Shown: positions 62,290-64,000 of the stretch, piece by piece
Layout of the letters: the number at the start of each line of letters is the position of its first letter
Position numbering within the stretch: the stretch's first letter is position 1
From: Brevibacillus laterosporus DSM 25
Lineage (GTDB): Bacteria; Bacillota; Bacilli; Brevibacillales; Brevibacillaceae
Reading direction: 5' to 3'
Length of the DNA stretch: 64,000 bases
NCBI RefSeq assembly: GCF_002706795.1
Contig: NZ_CP017705.1
Location: forward strand, 3,757,501-3,821,500
The notes under the pieces: model-generated
Told to the model about the DNA's origin: nothing
Databases searched by the model: none
Seen by the model: the letters and a program-made list of their open reading frames with translations, nothing else
Program-made: the position numbers and the translations under genes

Positions 62290-64000
62290 ATGAACAAACC
62301 AACATTGCAAGAGCAGCTAGCACGTAAAATATTGATACTCGATGGCGCAATGGGAACGATGCTACAGCAAGCTAATCTCACAGCGGACGATTTTGGCGGT
62401 GAGGAATATGAAGGCTGTAATGAACTATTGAATGTAACAAGACCAGACGTCATCCGGTATATTCATGCCACCTATTTTGAGGCAGGAGCTGACATTGTAG
62501 AAACCAACACATTTGGATCAACCGATATTGTTCTTGCTGAATATGACATAGCAGATCGAGATTATGAACTCAATTTGGCCGCTGCACGTATTGCTAGAGA
62601 GGTAGCGGATGAATTTAGCACAGGGGCGTGGCCACGTTATGTAGCGGGCTCTATGGGTCCTACTACAAAAACGCTTGCGTTAACAGGAGGCGTTACATTT
62701 GAGCAATTAATTCATGCATACTATCGCCAAGCTAAAGCATTGATGGAGGGTGGCGTAGATTTACTACTGTTGGAAACATCTCAGGACACATTGAACGTAA
62801 AAGCTGGCGGTATTGGCATACGTCAAGCTTTTGAAGAGCTTGGCTATGAGATTCCTATCATGATTTCTGGAACAATTGAACCGATGGGAACGACTCTGGC
62901 TGGCCAAAACATTGAGGCCTTTTACGTGTCGATTGAACATCTTAAGCCTATTACGATTGGTCTGAATTGTGCGACAGGTCCGGAATTCATGCGTGACCAT
63001 TTACGAACCTTATCTGATCTGGCTTTGTGTGGGGTTAGTTGTTATCCCAATGCAGGTTTACCTGATGAGAATGGTCATTACCACGAATCACCACAAGGGT
63101 TAGCTATGAAAATGAAAGCATTCGCGCAAAAGGGGTGGCTTAATGTAGCAGGTGGTTGTTGTGGAACCACACCTGAACATATTCGTGCGCTACACGAAGC
63201 ATTGCAGGATATTACACCTCGAGCCAATAAACAGTCACATGTTACTGCTGTATCAGGTATTGAGGTGCTATATGTTGAGGACGACAATCGCCCTATTTTT
63301 GTAGGTGAACGTACCAACGTCATCGGATCTAAAAAGTTCCGTGACTTGATTGCAGCTGGTCAATTTGAGGAAGGATCAGACATTGCACGGGCACAAGTAA
63401 AGCGGGGAGCGGCTGTTATCGATATTTGTTTAGCAGACCCTGATCGTGATGAGTATGAGGACATGGAAAAATTTCTTCCATACGTAAGCCGCAAGGTAAA
63501 AGCACCGTTGATGATTGATTCCACTGATAAGAAGGTATTGGAGCTGGGTTTGAAATACTCTCAAGGGAAGGCAATCATTAATTCGATTAATCTTGAAGAT
63601 GGTTTAGATCGTTTTGAAGAGGTTGTACCACTCATTCATAAATATGGAGCGGCTGTTGTTGTTGGTACCATTGATGAAGTGGGTATGGCAATCACTCGCG
63701 AACGCAAGCTGGAAGTAGCCACACGTTCCTATGATTTGTTAGTGAATAAGTTTGGGATTAACCCGCAGGACATAATCTTTGATGCCCTTGTGTTTCCAGT
63801 TGGAACAGGAGACGAGCAGTACATTGGTTCAGCAAAAGAAACGGTAGAAGGAATTCGTTCCATTAAACAAAAATTCCCATTATGTAAGCAAATTCTTGGT
63901 GTGAGCAATGTCTCCTTTGGCTTACCACCAGCAGGTCGTGAGGTTCTGAATGCGGTCTTTTTATACCATACGACGTTAGCCGGTCTTGATTATGCCATTG
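62290..64000 (+). CDS. metH: Cobalamin-dependent methionine synthase, N-terminal part
   Basis: The first 570 residues; the gene runs off the window. The homocysteine-binding domain (about 1-320) has DGAMGTMLQ, ETNTFGS, GLNCATGP and the zinc ligands in GGCCGTTPEH. The methyl-THF-binding (pterin) domain follows with VGERTNVIGSKKF, DICLADPDRDEYEDM, and DSTDKKVLELGLK. The ATG at 62290 follows ACGGAGGGT. It methylates homocysteine and lies under the SAM-I riboswitch. Confidence 0.93.
   Translation, partial: MNKPTLQEQLARKILILDGAMGTMLQQANLTADDFGGEEYEGCNELLNVTRPDVIRYIHATYFEAGADIVETNTFGSTDIVLAEYDIADRDYELNLAAARIAREVADEFSTGAWPRYVAGSMGPTTKTLALTGGVTFEQLIHAYYRQAKALMEGGVDLLLLETSQDTLNVKAGGIGIRQAFEELGYEIPIMISGTIEPMGTTLAGQNIEAFYVSIEHLKPITIGLNCATGPEFMRDHLRTLSDLALCGVSCYPNAGLPDENGHYHESPQGLAMKMKAFAQKGWLNVAGGCCGTTPEHIRALHEALQDITPRANKQSHVTAVSGIEVLYVEDDNRPIFVGERTNVIGSKKFRDLIAAGQFEEGSDIARAQVKRGAAVIDICLADPDRDEYEDMEKFLPYVSRKVKAPLMIDSTDKKVLELGLKYSQGKAIINSINLEDGLDRFEEVVPLIHKYGAAVVVGTIDEVGMAITRERKLEVATRSYDLLVNKFGINPQDIIFDALVFPVGTGDEQYIGSAKETVEGIRSIKQKFPLCKQILGVSNVSFGLPPAGREVLNAVFLYHTTLAGLDYAI

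Overview
The window looks like chromosome of a low-GC, spore-forming member of the Bacillota, most probably Brevibacillus (B. laterosporus-like). This rests on gene content and style only: strong AGGAGG-type ribosome binding sites, T-box and S-box leaders, a B-type RNase P RNA, spore genes (splB, YozQ-like and YjcZ-like proteins, a LysM protein, a coat-like low-complexity protein) and Bacillus-type operons. No database comparison was possible.

Layout. 1-3104 holds the 3' part of a 23S rRNA and six tRNAs (Ser-GCU, Met, Trp, His, Cys, Arg-UCU) with no 5S gene between them. 3493-4767 is a complete IS3-family element with a clear -1 frameshift heptamer. 5-9 kb holds a glycosyltransferase, a radical SAM protein, a CBS-ACT protein and a glycerophosphodiesterase. 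9.2-16 kb is a beta-lysine type catabolic locus (ablB; yodT-S-R-Q-like genes) split by a divergent PucR-type regulator and lacking the lysine 2,3-aminomutase. Two identical tRNA-Ser(UGA) genes flank a small membrane protein. 17.4-20.5 kb is a TetR / HlyD / ABC-2 permease operon with a readable promoter and operator. 21-31.7 kb holds a quinone reductase-like flavoprotein, a secreted subtilisin-like protease, an orphan sugar-type ABC ATPase with a damaged H-loop, acsA, thiD, splB and cysK. 31.8-36 kb has dgk-dck, a methyltransferase, a coupled pair of uncharacterised genes and a thioesterase. 36-38 kb is an uncharacterised three-gene cassette whose first gene has a structured leader. 38-40.4 kb has hutH, whose leader contains an intrinsic terminator overlapped by a leader ORF, and a coat-like protein. 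40.4-43.3 kb has uvsE, an AhpD-like protein, three tandem 20-residue peptide genes and an MBL-fold protein with altered metal ligands. 43.6-52.5 kb is mostly housekeeping (fumarase, nitrilase, YfkAB, DUF1385, SLH protein, gamma-CA, GNAT). 52.6-64 kb has rnpB, asparagine synthetase, a multi-PAS kinase, endonuclease IV, argS with a T-box, two YjcZ-like microproteins, and metH behind a SAM-I riboswitch, truncated by the window end.

The strongest candidate for an undescribed system is the peptide operon at 41915-42314 (minus strand). Three genes, each with its own ribosome binding site, encode 20-residue peptides. The first 15 residues are identical with only synonymous changes between copies, while the last five have changed by substitutions that all alter the amino acid (ANTCV, ANTCV, VGSSV). 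This pattern fits a conserved leader with a variable product, as in ribosomal peptide or pheromone precursors, but no processing enzyme is obvious next to it. Other regulatory finds are the hutH attenuator, the Shine-Dalgarno hairpins at 36056-36119, and the TetR operator placed over a predicted start site.
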